Shown here in pieces: positions 21,108-30,244 of a DNA stretch of 64,000 nt (position 1 is the stretch's first letter; the number at the start of each line of letters is the position of its first letter). Origin of the DNA: Asaia sp. W19 (GTDB lineage: Bacteria; Pseudomonadota; Alphaproteobacteria; Acetobacterales; Acetobacteraceae). The notes beneath the pieces were generated by a model. That model searched no databases. It was given only the letters and a program-made list of their open reading frames with translations, and was not told the origin of the DNA. The position numbers and the translations under genes are program-made. The stretch covers positions 1 to 64,000 of the forward strand of contig NZ_PNQZ01000064.1 in assembly GCF_003994335.1 (NCBI RefSeq), written 5' to 3'.

Positions 21108-21634
21108 CCCTCGCTGTCGCGCGGAATGGCGAATTCCTCAGCGTAGCCGAAGCTCGCGAAATCGGTCATGCGCATGGTGTAGAGAATACCTTCGAGATGG
21201 TCGTATTCATGCTGCAGGACATTGGCATGAAAGCCCCGCGCCTCGCCGCTGATCACCGTGCCGTCCAGGCCGAGCCCCTTGTAAGCCACGGCGGCATGAC
21301 GTGGCACTACACCGCGCAGGAGCGGCAACGAGAGGCAGCCTTCCGTACACTCCATGACTGCATCGCCCAGAGGCGTGATTTCAGGATTGATCAGCACACG
21401 CGGCGGAATCGGCGCCTCGCCCGCCATACAGCGCGGCTCTGGCACGTGGTAAACGAACAAACGCAAGGATTTGTGAACCTGAGGCGCAGCCAACCCGGCC
21501 CCCCGCGAATCAAGCATCGTTTCGATCATATCGGAGACGAGCTGCCTTATGGTCAAAGAATGAACGTCTTCAACCGGTTGCGCCTTCTGGAGCAGTACCG
21601 GATGCCCCATACGCGCGATCTTCAGCAACGCCAT
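21104..21634 (-). CDS. def: Peptide deformylase
   Basis: Removes the formyl group from nascent proteins. The 176 residues have all three PDF motifs: GAGLAAPQ (about residue 46), EGCLSLP (about 98) and QHEYDHLEG (about 142), giving the Cys-His-His metal site and catalytic Glu. It is not next to fmt here, unlike the common def-fmt pair; it heads the operon def-marR-ompR-envZ. Genomes in this group often carry a second def copy beside fmt, so this may be a paralogue. Confidence 0.94.
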   Translation of the reverse strand: MALLKIARMGHPVLLQKAQPVEDVHSLTIRQLVSDMIETMLDSRGAGLAAPQVHKSLRLFVYHVPEPRCMAGEAPIPPRVLINPEITPLGDAVMECTEGCLSLPLLRGVVPRHAAVAYKGLGLDGTVISGEARGFHANVLQHEYDHLEGILYTMRMTDFASFGYAEEFAIPRDSEG

Positions 21635-21816
21635 TACCTGATCCAGTCCTTACCCTTGGGGAAAAGTTCCCGTGCTGGCCTGCATCGTGACATGAATAAA
21701 TTTCGGGCGATACTGCTCAAACCGTTTGTGTCCCCTCGAAAACCTGTGCTAAGGCGGCGGCCTCTCTGGAACGCTCTGCCATCGGTATCGCGTTCCTGGC
21801 ATCGCATTTACAAACA

Positions 21817-21835
21817 GACCATGATTTCCATGGTC
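21817..21835 (+). promoter_or_regulatory. Leader hairpin before rpsU
   Basis: GACCATG-ATTTC-CATGGTC forms a perfect seven-base-pair stem with a five-base loop in the leader, ending about six bases before the AGGAG that serves the rpsU GTG start. It could act as a translational control element or stabiliser; this is inferred from position. Confidence 0.45.
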
Positions 21836-21855
21836 GGACAGGAGATGGCAGACCC

Positions 21856-22059
21856 GTGCAGGTTCTGGTTCGTGACAACAATGTTGATCAGGCGCTCAAG
21901 GCGCTCAAGAAAAAGATGCAGCGCGAAGGCGTTTTCCGCGAGATGAAGCTGCGTCGCCACTTCGAGAAGCCCTCCGAGCGTCGCGCTCGCGAGGCCGCCG
22001 AAGCGGTTCGTCGTGCACGCAAGATGGAGCGCAAGCGCCTGGAGCGTGAAGGCTTCTGA
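21856..22059 (+). CDS. rpsU: 30S ribosomal protein S21
   Basis: A 67-residue highly basic protein beginning [20 protein letters not shown] and continuing [21 protein letters not shown], the standard S21 sequence. It starts with GTG; no in-frame ATG lies nearby, and AGGAG sits about 11 bases upstream, a rather wide spacing. An out-of-frame ATG overlaps the ribosome site. A strong terminator follows. Confidence 0.96.
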   Translation: MQVLVRDNNVDQALKALKKKMQREGVFREMKLRRHFEKPSERRAREAAEAVRRARKMERKRLEREGF

Positions 22060-22086
22060 TCAGCCTGCCGAACCGGCAAACAGAAC

Positions 22087-22113
22087 AACCGCCGTCTTCA
22101 CGGCGGTTTTTTT
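22087..22113 (+). terminator. Rho-independent terminator of rpsU
   Basis: AACCGCCG-TCTTCA-CGGCGGTT is followed by a run of T, 27 bases after the rpsU stop. Confidence 0.93.
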
Positions 22114-22206
22114 GTGCCTGCAGGAGTCAGCTCTGATACTCCCAGACGTGAAATCCGGGTGAGAGGACACGCCCCCTCACCCTCTGGCATCTGAAGCGCG
22201 ATGTCG

Positions 22207-24366
22207 TCAGTGTGTCATCGCAGCGTCCGGATCCATAAGGCTCTGCGACAGATAAACCGCTTCGAGCGCACGCTCATGGGCGATTTCGCGGGCATTAACC
22301 GTACCGGCATGGCCGCCCTCGGTATCCTCGTAATAATAGAAATCCTTGCCCAGTTCAGCGAGACGCGCGGCGAACAGACGTGCGTGAACCGGCTCGACAC
22401 GATCATCCTTGGTCGAGGTGAAAATGAACGGCACGGGGTAGGTCCCATCCTTTTTCAGGTTCTGCAGGGGCGATATCTTCTGCAGAAACGCGCGTTCGGA
22501 AGGTATGGCCATATGGCCGTACTCGGCCGCCCATGAAGCGCCGGCTGCCATGGTCTCGAAATTTTCCATATCGAGCAGCGGCACCCCAATGATGACGGCC
22601 TTCCAGAGCTCGGGATGCTGGGTGAACTCGACCCCCATCAGCAGGCCGCCATTGGAGCGTCCCCGTATCCCCAGATGTTCCTTGTCGGCGATATGGCGCG
22701 TGGCAAGATCACGCCCGATGGCGGCGAAGTCATCATAGGCGTGCTGACGCCCCGATTTCATTCCCGCCTCATGCCATGCAGGACCGTACTCACCGCCTCC
22801 GCGTATATTACCCACAACGTAGACGCCGCCGCGTTCAAGCCAGGTCTTGCCGATATCAGCATAATAAGTCGGCAGATATGAGAGATCGAATCCGCCATAA
22901 GCCGTGAAGAGCACCGGGTTGTGGTCGTTCATCTTCCAGTCACGGCGGTGCGTGACGAAATAGGGGATATTAACGCCATCGCTCGACTTGACCCAGAACT
23001 GTTCGGTTCGCAACCCGTTGGCGTCGAACAGGGCGGGCGTCGTCTTCACCTTGAGCGCCTTCGCCGCAGCAGCGTCGAAACTCCAGAGCTCTGGCGGGAC
23101 GATATAGCCCTCGACCTCGAGATAAGCGTGACTCGCGGAGGAGGAAGCGGATTGCAATGAGGCGGAGCTCATGCGGGGCAGGATGAAATAGGCCTCATGC
23201 CAGCTTCTATCCTTTCCGGTCGGGGTATAGAGCCGCAAGGATGGCTGCACATCCGTATATACGACAGCGATCACCCCCTTTGAGGTGACGCCGATATCCG
23301 TCGTTGTCTCGCTCGCTTTGGGTGTGAAAACAAGGGAGGGCGTCTTGCCTGAAGCGAATGGGTCGACCGCCACGATACTGCCGCGCACAAAATGCCTGCC
23401 GGCATTCCAGTCCTGATCGAGACGCAGGATCAGCTTGCCAGAATAGTATCCGAGGAAGCCGATCTTCTGAGGGAGGGCAATCTGCCTCAGCTTGCCGGTC
23501 TCCGGGTCATAGATCCGGTATTCACTCCGGAAGAAATCGAGATTGCGTTGGATGATCGCAATCTTGCGTCCGGCCTCATCATGCAGCACCTGAGGCTCGA
23601 CGATCATATCGCCCTCCTCGCCTCGGAAAATCTCCTTCGCCGCAGCGAGAGGCTGGCCGCGTTTGACCAGCCTCACGCTGAAAGGATAGCCAGAGCGCGT
23701 CAGGCTGCCCTCCCCCCAGTCGCGTGAAACCAGCAAGGTATCCAGATCGAGCCAGGCCACGCGCTGCTTGGAGCGCGGCAAATCGAAGCCGTCGGTGACG
23801 AAGCTGTTCGTGGTCGTGTCGAACTCACGATAAAACGCCGCATCCTCGCCGGAGAGAGACAAGGCGACGAGGCAACGCTTCGCCTCGGGCTCAAGGCAAT
23901 CGGCTCCCTGAAACACCCAATCGCGCTTTTCCTGCTTCGAGAGCGCATCAAGATCGATGGCGGTCTTCCAGTCCGGTGCAGACTGAGCGAAGGAGGCGTC
24001 AGTCGTGACACGCCAGATTCCCTTGGGATGCGCGGCATCCTGCCAGAAATTCCACAAGCGCCCACCCGCCTGATCCGGCAGTGGCAGGCGGCCTGGTGCC
24101 TGTTCGACGCTCAGCACGTCATCGTAGAATTTCTGATAGCGCTTGTCGGCTTGCAGGACATTGGCACTGCGGCTGTTCTGCGCCCTCACCCAATCGAGGG
24201 CCTGCTGTCCCTCGACCTGTTCGAGCACCGCACGAGGTGGCACGGCCGGGGCTGCCACTGACGGCCCTGGAGCAGCCAGCGCAGTCACGGGCATCATGAA
24301 CGGGACCGTAACGACCGGAAGTGACGAGCAAACGAGCGATGTCATCGCCAATAATAAGCGCCTCAT
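22207..24366 (-). CDS. Secreted prolyl oligopeptidase (S9A)
   Basis: Serine peptidase of 719 residues that cleaves short proline-containing peptides. A Sec signal peptide (about residues 1-32, ending ALAA) points to the periplasm. A seven-bladed propeller region (about 90-450) precedes an alpha/beta-hydrolase domain with nucleophile motif GRSNGGLLMG (family usual GGSNGG), Asp in STKDDRVEPVHA and His in TEGGHAGT. The start at 24366 is supported by GGAGG eight bases upstream; an earlier in-frame start would add 15 residues before the signal peptide. The R in place of G in the nucleophile elbow is a mild variation. Confidence 0.93.
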   Translation of the reverse strand: MRRLLLAMTSLVCSSLPVVTVPFMMPVTALAAPGPSVAAPAVPPRAVLEQVEGQQALDWVRAQNSRSANVLQADKRYQKFYDDVLSVEQAPGRLPLPDQAGGRLWNFWQDAAHPKGIWRVTTDASFAQSAPDWKTAIDLDALSKQEKRDWVFQGADCLEPEAKRCLVALSLSGEDAAFYREFDTTTNSFVTDGFDLPRSKQRVAWLDLDTLLVSRDWGEGSLTRSGYPFSVRLVKRGQPLAAAKEIFRGEEGDMIVEPQVLHDEAGRKIAIIQRNLDFFRSEYRIYDPETGKLRQIALPQKIGFLGYYSGKLILRLDQDWNAGRHFVRGSIVAVDPFASGKTPSLVFTPKASETTTDIGVTSKGVIAVVYTDVQPSLRLYTPTGKDRSWHEAYFILPRMSSASLQSASSSASHAYLEVEGYIVPPELWSFDAAAAKALKVKTTPALFDANGLRTEQFWVKSSDGVNIPYFVTHRRDWKMNDHNPVLFTAYGGFDLSYLPTYYADIGKTWLERGGVYVVGNIRGGGEYGPAWHEAGMKSGRQHAYDDFAAIGRDLATRHIADKEHLGIRGRSNGGLLMGVEFTQHPELWKAVIIGVPLLDMENFETMAAGASWAAEYGHMAIPSERAFLQKISPLQNLKKDGTYPVPFIFTSTKDDRVEPVHARLFAARLAELGKDFYYYEDTEGGHAGTVNAREIAHERALEAVYLSQSLMDPDAAMTH

Positions 24367-24590
24367 GGCGTGTCCCTCCGTTGGATGATCTCGCGAGCCT
24401 AGAGCACGCACTGACTAAGGGGAACCAGCCCGGCTTACGGAAATTGTCCAACAACGACGGCATGAGGCGCGCTACCGCGCGCCTGGATACTGATGCGACA
24501 CTACTGTAACCGGCGTGGTGCGGAGCATGGCCTGCTGTACGCGCTTTCTTTGCCATGCAAGGGCTCAATCAGGCGGCGCTCCTGCCGCTT

Positions 24591-26051
24591 TCAGGGGAGC
24601 CGGTACAGGGTGACGTGGGCGGGTAGACTGAGCGTAATCAGCCTGTAGCAGATCATCGGTTCCCCCCTCAGCATCCGGCAGAGATGTCTTGTGACCTCCC
24701 CGCCCAGCCACGAGCTCGGGAGATCAGGCTTCTCACTCTCCCGAAGCAGCAGCATCGCCGGGCCTGGAGACTGTTGAGACCGATCCAGATACGCCCAGCG
24801 TCGATCGTAGCTGAATACCGGATGCGCGGGGTCCTGATAGGTCATGATCGCAGCCAGCGCATAATCTCCCACCACGAGGGCGCGGCCCGGCGGCAGGGCG
24901 TCGCGTACGCGCGCTGTCAACCCCGACCAGTCAGCTGCCTGGCGGGCAATCACGTCGTGATGGGCCGAAAGCCTGAGTGGGGAGAAAATACCTTGAAGCG
25001 TCACGAGCGCGGTCAGAGTCAGACCAAGCGCGCATGCCACGGCAATGCTGCGCGCTGTTGCAGCGGCAGCCAGAGCAGCCGCGGGATAGAGCACCACCGG
25101 CCAATTGGCCTGAACCCGCCCCCCGAAGGCATGCTGAACAAACACGATGACCGGCACGAGGCAGAGACAGGCCAGCAGCCGGGGGACACTCTCCATACGC
25201 GCGCGCCGCACACACCAGATGACCCCGAGACAAAAGAGCAGGAAAACTAGCGGCGTCGCGAGGCCGATCTGCCCCCCGGCGAGCTCGCCGAGAAAATTGA
25301 GCGCCCGGAGAGGGTGCCAATCCCCTGTTCTCCCCCCTTGCTTAAGGAAACTCGCCCAATGATGAGTCGCGTTCCAAAACACCACAGGCAGAATTGCCGC
25401 AAGGCCCACCACCACGCCCGCCAACACGCTACCCCACTGCCTCCTGATGCCTGGGGTGAAGAGTGCCCACAGGCCGCAGCCGAAAGCAGGCAGAACGGCC
25501 GTGTATTTACTGTCGAAGGCGAGGCCGAAAAATAGACCGATTGCCCCCCACCAGAGTCCTCGTCCGGTGACGTGAAGCCGCCCCAGAGCCCAGAGGGCCA
25601 GCGTCAGGAAAAAGACGAGAGGCGTATCAGGCGTGGCTGTTGCCGCGCCAAGTCCCAGCATCAACGTCGCATTGAGCAGCAACGCCGCACGATAACCGGC
25701 GGCCCGACTTCCGAGCAGGTCGCGACCGGCGCGAACCAGCACGGCGGACCCCAGAAAAGCCGAGACCGGACCAAGCAACCTGATACCCAAAGCATTCTGA
25801 CCGCATAGATAGGTGCCTATGCGAATCCATGCAGCGATCATGGGCGGATGATCGAGATAGCCGGGCTGAAGATGCTGGGACCAGGTCCAGTAATACGCTT
25901 CATCAGGCGTGACGCCGAGCCGCGCGGCAAGAACCAGACGCAGCAGGGTTAGTACGGCCAGAAGCGCCCAGAACAAGCGTGTGGCGGCGCTTCCCTCAAC
26001 CCGCCAGAAGGAGAACGTATCAGCGCCAGACGAGTGTTGAAGCAATCGCAT
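24591..26051 (-). CDS. GT39/ArnT-like lipid-linked glycosyltransferase
   Basis: Polytopic inner-membrane transferase of 486 residues with about ten to twelve hydrophobic segments. The diagnostic loop is TPDEAYYWTWSQHLQPGYLDHPPMIA (residues about 38-65), equivalent to the D-E...DHPP motif of ArnT and protein mannosyltransferases, which use polyprenyl-phosphate sugars. The start at 26051 overlaps the preceding GT2 gene by 32 bases; an upstream TTG at 26069 is less likely. With the GT2 enzyme it forms a donor-making and donor-using pair that probably modifies lipid A or a surface glycan (inference). Confidence 0.88.
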   Translation of the reverse strand: MRLLQHSSGADTFSFWRVEGSAATRLFWALLAVLTLLRLVLAARLGVTPDEAYYWTWSQHLQPGYLDHPPMIAAWIRIGTYLCGQNALGIRLLGPVSAFLGSAVLVRAGRDLLGSRAAGYRAALLLNATLMLGLGAATATPDTPLVFFLTLALWALGRLHVTGRGLWWGAIGLFFGLAFDSKYTAVLPAFGCGLWALFTPGIRRQWGSVLAGVVVGLAAILPVVFWNATHHWASFLKQGGRTGDWHPLRALNFLGELAGGQIGLATPLVFLLFCLGVIWCVRRARMESVPRLLACLCLVPVIVFVQHAFGGRVQANWPVVLYPAAALAAAATARSIAVACALGLTLTALVTLQGIFSPLRLSAHHDVIARQAADWSGLTARVRDALPPGRALVVGDYALAAIMTYQDPAHPVFSYDRRWAYLDRSQQSPGPAMLLLRESEKPDLPSSWLGGEVTRHLCRMLRGEPMICYRLITLSLPAHVTLYRLP

Positions 26052-27111
26052 AATTCCATACCACACCAATCACGGCTCCCGCCGCACTGGCATGACTCCA
26101 ATGGCCGTGAGTATCGTAAAGGAGCTGCGCGACACCGATGTTACCAATCGCTCCGATCGCTGCGCCAACCACAAAGATACATAATCCGGGCAGCCAGCGT
26201 TTGCCGCGCAGCGGACGATCCAGATAGGTGATGCGGTTGTTGAGCTGGAAATTGGCGAGTATGGCGCAGGCCGTTCCGATAATCTGCCCGGTCGCAAAAT
26301 CGGCGCCTGCGAAACGCGCCAATTCCGAAACCACAAGATTGACCGCAATGCCAATCAGGCCAACCGCTGCGAAGATGATGAAGCGCGTGGGCAGCCAGCC
26401 CCCACAACCACGCTCGATGAGCATGCCCAGAAACTGCACCATCACCAGCGGGCTGAGCTTGCTCTCACCCGCAACGCGCGGGCGAAACACGAATGGCACT
26501 TCGATCAAGCGTGTGTCGCGGGGCACGGACAACACTACCTCGAGCAGGATCTTGAACCCGGTCCCGGTCAGTCGGGGAACCGCCTGTTCGAACCGGGCAC
26601 GGCGCATGGCAAAAAAGCCGCTCATCGGGTCAGAAAGCGGCATTGGCAGGATCGATTGTGCCAGCTTGATCCCGGCTTGGGAGAGCATATGACGCCATTG
26701 ATTGGCGAGACCGCTGCTATCCCCCCCTTCGACATGGCGGCTGGCCACGGCGATATCAGCCCGATCCTCAAGCAGCGGCATGACCAGATCACGCAGGATA
26801 CCCTCGTCATGCTGCAAATCGCCGTCCATGACAGCAATGACTGGCGCAGTGGAGGACAGGGCCCCTTCGATCACGGCCGAAGAAAGGCCGCGACGCCCCA
26901 CACGCCGGATCAAACGAACGCGTGAATCGTGCTGGGCAGCCTGTTCGACAGCACGCGAGGTGCCATCTGGGGAATCGTCATCGACGAAAACAATTTCCCA
27001 GCGTAGCGACCCGAGCGCGCGGCGTACTGCCTCGATCAGAGGGCGTACGTTATCTGCTTCGTTGTAACAGGGAATGACGAGTGTCAGATCCGCGGGAAGC
27101 GGGAGGCTCAT
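26020..27111 (-). CDS. GT2 polyprenyl-phosphate glycosyltransferase fused to GtrA domain
   Basis: A 363-residue fusion. Residues 1-230 are a DPM1-like GT2 enzyme: VIPCYNEADNVRPLIEAV, FVDDDSPDGTSRAV and VIAVMDGDLQHDEGILRD. Residues about 240-363 are a four-helix GtrA-type membrane domain. Such fusions make polyprenyl-phosphate sugar and may help flip it across the membrane. The ATG overlaps the Lrp regulator stop codon (ATGA), and the downstream GT39 gene starts inside this one. The sugar cannot be read from sequence. Confidence 0.9.
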   Translation of the reverse strand: MSLPLPADLTLVIPCYNEADNVRPLIEAVRRALGSLRWEIVFVDDDSPDGTSRAVEQAAQHDSRVRLIRRVGRRGLSSAVIEGALSSTAPVIAVMDGDLQHDEGILRDLVMPLLEDRADIAVASRHVEGGDSSGLANQWRHMLSQAGIKLAQSILPMPLSDPMSGFFAMRRARFEQAVPRLTGTGFKILLEVVLSVPRDTRLIEVPFVFRPRVAGESKLSPLVMVQFLGMLIERGCGGWLPTRFIIFAAVGLIGIAVNLVVSELARFAGADFATGQIIGTACAILANFQLNNRITYLDRPLRGKRWLPGLCIFVVGAAIGAIGNIGVAQLLYDTHGHWSHASAAGAVIGVVWNYAIASTLVWR

Positions 27112-27677
27112 ACGGGAACACCGGCCCTGTTCAGACTGGTGCGTATGGTCTGCAATGTCTGCACCCGCACGACATGATCCAGATCGGTCAGGCGTTTGGT
27201 CAGGTAATTCTGATGGGCTGCATCACGGGCAACAAGACGTACGAGAAAATCGCCGCCGCCACGGATCATGTGGCACTCGCGCACTTCTGCCCAGTCGGCA
27301 ACTTCAGCCTCGAAGGCCTCGAGCACGCTGCCTTTCTGGCTTTCCAGCCCGATCAGGGCGAAAAAGGTGAGTGACCAGCCCAGGCGTGAGGCGTCGACAT
27401 CGGCATGATAGCCCTCAATGACCCCGATCTCCTCCAGCCTTCTCACACGGCGCAGACAGGGCGGCGCGGAGATTCCGGTCCGGCGGGCCAGCTCGACATT
27501 GGTCATGCGGCCGTCGCGCTGCAATTCAGCGACGATCTGCCGGTCGATCGAGTCCAGATCGACGATCCCGCCACCCGTCTGACCTGAGGATGATGCGGAA
27601 GAGGAACTCCCCAGAGGCGAATCGCCTCTCGACGCATGATGATGGGGAATATGGTCGTCTGGGTCGTGGTCAGTCAT
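27108..27677 (-). CDS. Lrp/AsnC-family regulator with low-complexity N-terminal extension
   Basis: A 189-residue transcription factor. The first 40 residues are histidine-, serine- and glycine-rich, unlike a normal Lrp N-terminus. Then come the helix-turn-helix VDLDSIDRQIVAELQRDGRMTNVELARRTGISAPPCLRRVRRLEEIGVIEGYHADVD and a RAM ligand/oligomerisation domain (LTFFALIGLESQKG...VRECHMIRGGGDFLVRLVARD). The ATG at 27677 is preferred to an in-frame TTG at 27698. It is divergent from trxB and translationally coupled to the glycosyltransferase genes behind it, which is unusual for Lrp-type regulators. Confidence 0.88.
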   Translation of the reverse strand: MTDHDPDDHIPHHHASRGDSPLGSSSSASSSGQTGGGIVDLDSIDRQIVAELQRDGRMTNVELARRTGISAPPCLRRVRRLEEIGVIEGYHADVDASRLGWSLTFFALIGLESQKGSVLEAFEAEVADWAEVRECHMIRGGGDFLVRLVARDAAHQNYLTKRLTDLDHVVRVQTLQTIRTSLNRAGVPV

Positions 27678-27829
27678 CGTCACCGTGGGGTCGGTCAAAA
27701 CTAGTCGGTTGGCAGGCGCGCTGCATCACCTATATCTGCATCCTGAACCAAGAGCCATGTCTCTTCACACTTGTCATGTCATATCGGTCCGACGCTAGCG
27801 GCTTCGGACCCCGATCGAGGACCCAATCA

Positions 27830-28786
27830 GTGACCCAGAGTTTCAAGACCGATCTGCTCGTCATCGGTGCCGGGCCTGCGGGCTACACAGCCGCCATCTA
27901 TGCGGCGCGTGCCAATCTCAAGCCGATTCTCGTGGCGGGGCTTCAGCCGGGTGGACAACTGACGATCACCACCGATGTCGAGAATTATCCGGGATTTGCA
28001 GAGCCCGTTCAGGGTCCGTGGCTGGTCGAGCAGATGCGCCTTCAGGCCGAGCATGTCGGCACCGAGATGCATTATGACCTGATCACGGAATGCCGCCTCG
28101 ATCAGAAGACCGACGATGGGTATTTCACTCTGACTGCGGATTCGGGCGCACGATATTTCGCGCGGACCGTCGTGATCGCCACGGGCGCCCAGGCGAAATG
28201 GCTTGGCCTTCCCTCCGAGGCCCGCCTGCAGAGCGGCGGCGTTTCGGCCTGTGCCACGTGCGACGGGTTCTTCTATCGCGGGAAGAAGGTTGCCGTGATT
28301 GGCGGCGGGAATACGGCGGTGGAAGAGGCACTGTACCTGACCCACCATGCCGACCATGTCACGCTTATCCATCGACGGGACACACTGCGTGCCGAGCGCA
28401 TCCTGCAGGATCGTCTTTTCGCCAATCCAAAGATCACCGTCTTGTGGAACCATGCGGTTGAGGAAATCCTGGGTGCGGGCAAGCCGGAAACCGTCTGTGG
28501 CGTTCGACTGCGCGACACGCAGTCAGGGGCGGAGCAGGAACTGGCTGTAGACGGCGTCTTCGTGGCCATTGGCCACAGCCCCAACACGGCACCGTTTCGC
28601 GACACCATTGCCTGTGATCCCGAGGGCTATATCATCACCGTACCAGGAAGCACTCAGACCTCCGTGCCGGGCGTATTCGCGGCAGGCGACGTGCAGGACA
28701 AGAAATTCAGACAGGCTATTACCGCGGCTGGCACCGGTTGTATGGCAGCGCTCGAGGCCGAGCATCTACTGGCTGGACTTTCCTGA
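27830..28786 (+). CDS. trxB: Thioredoxin reductase
   Basis: NADPH-dependent flavoenzyme of 318 residues that reduces thioredoxin. It has the FAD-binding VIGAGPAGYTAAIYAARA, the redox-active CATC in SACATCDGFFY (about residues 138-141), the NADPH site VIGGGNTAVEEALYL and the C-terminal FAD motif GVFAAGDVQDKKFRQAITAAGTG. The GTG at 27830 is chosen because GAGGA lies eight to nine bases upstream; an ATG at 27776 has no ribosome site. It is followed by a LysR regulator, a conserved alphaproteobacterial order. Confidence 0.96.
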   Translation: MTQSFKTDLLVIGAGPAGYTAAIYAARANLKPILVAGLQPGGQLTITTDVENYPGFAEPVQGPWLVEQMRLQAEHVGTEMHYDLITECRLDQKTDDGYFTLTADSGARYFARTVVIATGAQAKWLGLPSEARLQSGGVSACATCDGFFYRGKKVAVIGGGNTAVEEALYLTHHADHVTLIHRRDTLRAERILQDRLFANPKITVLWNHAVEEILGAGKPETVCGVRLRDTQSGAEQELAVDGVFVAIGHSPNTAPFRDTIACDPEGYIITVPGSTQTSVPGVFAAGDVQDKKFRQAITAAGTGCMAALEAEHLLAGLS

Positions 28787-28828
28787 GTCAAAGATCGTTA
28801 TTTCTGCGTAAGATCCCCCGCATAAAAT

Positions 28829-28860
28829 GACTTGGCAGCGCCGTGGAATGCTGCCAAGTC
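28829..28860. promoter_or_regulatory. Perfect 11-bp inverted repeat between trxB and lysR
   Basis: GACTTGGCAGC and GCTGCCAAGTC are perfect inverted arms around a ten-base loop, 43 bases after trxB and 100 before lysR. There is no T tract on the plus side; on the minus side the run is ATTTTA. It may be a factor-dependent terminator, an RNA stabiliser or an operator for the following LysR protein. Confidence 0.5.
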
Positions 28861-28959
28861 AGAGTGATCAAGATTGCATGACCGCATGGAACAGCGCAGG
28901 ATACCGATCATGCGATGCCCCATTTTCGCGCGGTCGAAGACGAGCTCTAGGAAAGCCGC

Positions 28960-29850
28960 ATGGACTGGGACAAACTGCGAATCTTCCATGCCGTTGCCGA
29001 GGCGGGGTCGTTTACCCATGCCGGAGATCGACTCAATCTGAGCCAGTCCGCCGTTTCCCGACAGATTTCCGCGCTGGAAGAAACACTAAATGTGCCGCTC
29101 TTCCACCGTCATGCACGCGGTCTCATCCTGACCGAGCAGGGTGAGACACTCAACCATACGGTGCGGGAAGTCTTCTCGAAGCTGTCGCTGACCCAAGCCT
29201 ATCTGAGCGAGAGCAAGGTCAAGGCGAAGGGCGAGCTCAAAATCACCACGACTTCAGGTTTCGGTCTCGGATGGCTGGCGCCGAGGCTACAGCGCTTCCT
29301 CGCACTCCATCCGGATATCGAGGTCAGCCTGATCATGGAGGATACGGATCTCGATCTCGGCATGAGAGAGGCCGACGTCGCCATCCGCATGCATCCGCCC
29401 AGGCAGGCCGATCTGATCCAGCGTCACCTCGCTAATTTTCCGATGCCCATTTATTCCAGCCAGGCCTATCTGGACCAGCATGGGATGCCCTTGAGCATTG
29501 CCGATCTGGCACAGCACCACCTGGTTGGATTTGCCGGACTTTCCCCGCCATTACCAGATGCCTTCTGGCTGCTGGATCTGGTGCGTCGCCAGACACATGG
29601 CTCACTGCGCAACAAGCTCGAGATCAACAGCTTTCCAGCGATAGCGACCGCTATTGCGCATGGTGCGGGCATAGGCTCACTCCCCACCTATCTCGCACAG
29701 GCGCATCCAGAGTTGGTGCGTATCCTGCCCCATGAGCCCGTGCCGACCGTCGAAGCCTTCTTCGTCTATCCGGAGGAGCTCAAGATGTCCAAGCGCATCA
29801 CCGTCCTGCGCGATTTCCTGCTGAGCGAGATTCACCCGACCAAGCCCTGA
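28960..29850 (+). CDS. LysR-family transcriptional regulator
   Basis: A 296-residue regulator. The N-terminal helix-turn-helix (MDWDKLRIFHAVAEAGSFTHAGDRLNLSQSAVSRQISALEETLNVPLFHRHARGL, first 55 residues) is typical. The substrate-binding domain follows with ELKITTTSGFGLGWLAPRLQRFLALHPDIEVSL. This LTTR type is found next to trxB across alphaproteobacteria. No cysteines in the OxyR redox arrangement were seen, so thiol sensing is not supported. Confidence 0.9.
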   Translation: MDWDKLRIFHAVAEAGSFTHAGDRLNLSQSAVSRQISALEETLNVPLFHRHARGLILTEQGETLNHTVREVFSKLSLTQAYLSESKVKAKGELKITTTSGFGLGWLAPRLQRFLALHPDIEVSLIMEDTDLDLGMREADVAIRMHPPRQADLIQRHLANFPMPIYSSQAYLDQHGMPLSIADLAQHHLVGFAGLSPPLPDAFWLLDLVRRQTHGSLRNKLEINSFPAIATAIAHGAGIGSLPTYLAQAHPELVRILPHEPVPTVEAFFVYPEELKMSKRITVLRDFLLSEIHPTKP

Positions 29851-29853
29851 GAC

Positions 29854-29866
29854 GACCCTCAGGGTC
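29854..29866. terminator. Short hairpin between convergent lysR and ihfB
   Basis: GACCC-TCA-GGGTC forms a five-base-pair stem in the 27-base gap between convergent genes. No strong T tract follows on either strand, so it is at best a weak bidirectional terminator. Confidence 0.3.
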
Positions 29867-29877
29867 AAAGCTGTGCA

Positions 29878-30174
29878 TCAGGCGCTCTTGCGGCCCTGGT
29901 GATTCACGCGCTCGCGCAACTCCTTGCCCGCCTTGAAGAACGGTATCGTCTTCTCACCGACGGAAACGGTCGTACCTGTCCTGGGGTTACGACCCTGACG
30001 CGCATCACGCCGCTTCACCACAAAAGCACCGAAACCGCGTATCTCCACCCGATCACCTCTGGCAAGCGCTGAGGAGATTTCCGACAGAATGGTGTGGACG
30101 ATCAGTTCGATATCGCGGGCGCTCAGATGAGGATGCGCTGCCGACAATTCGGCGATAAGTTCTGATTTGGTCAT
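29878..30174 (-). CDS. ihfB: Integration host factor beta subunit
   Basis: A 98-residue DNA-bending protein, partner of IhfA. It starts [23 protein letters not shown] and contains [48 protein letters not shown], the HU/IHF beta arm and C-terminal helix. The open frame runs 43 codons further upstream, but the family start at 30174 is clear. It follows sppA on the same strand, the normal alphaproteobacterial order. Confidence 0.95.
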   Translation of the reverse strand: MTKSELIAELSAAHPHLSARDIELIVHTILSEISSALARGDRVEIRGFGAFVVKRRDARQGRNPRTGTTVSVGEKTIPFFKAGKELRERVNHQGRKSA

Positions 30175-30244
30175 GATAAACTCTGTACGCTCGCGAAATC
30201 TGTAGGCAGGGCGATTCCGGCCCGCCCGTATCGGATCGGGACGG

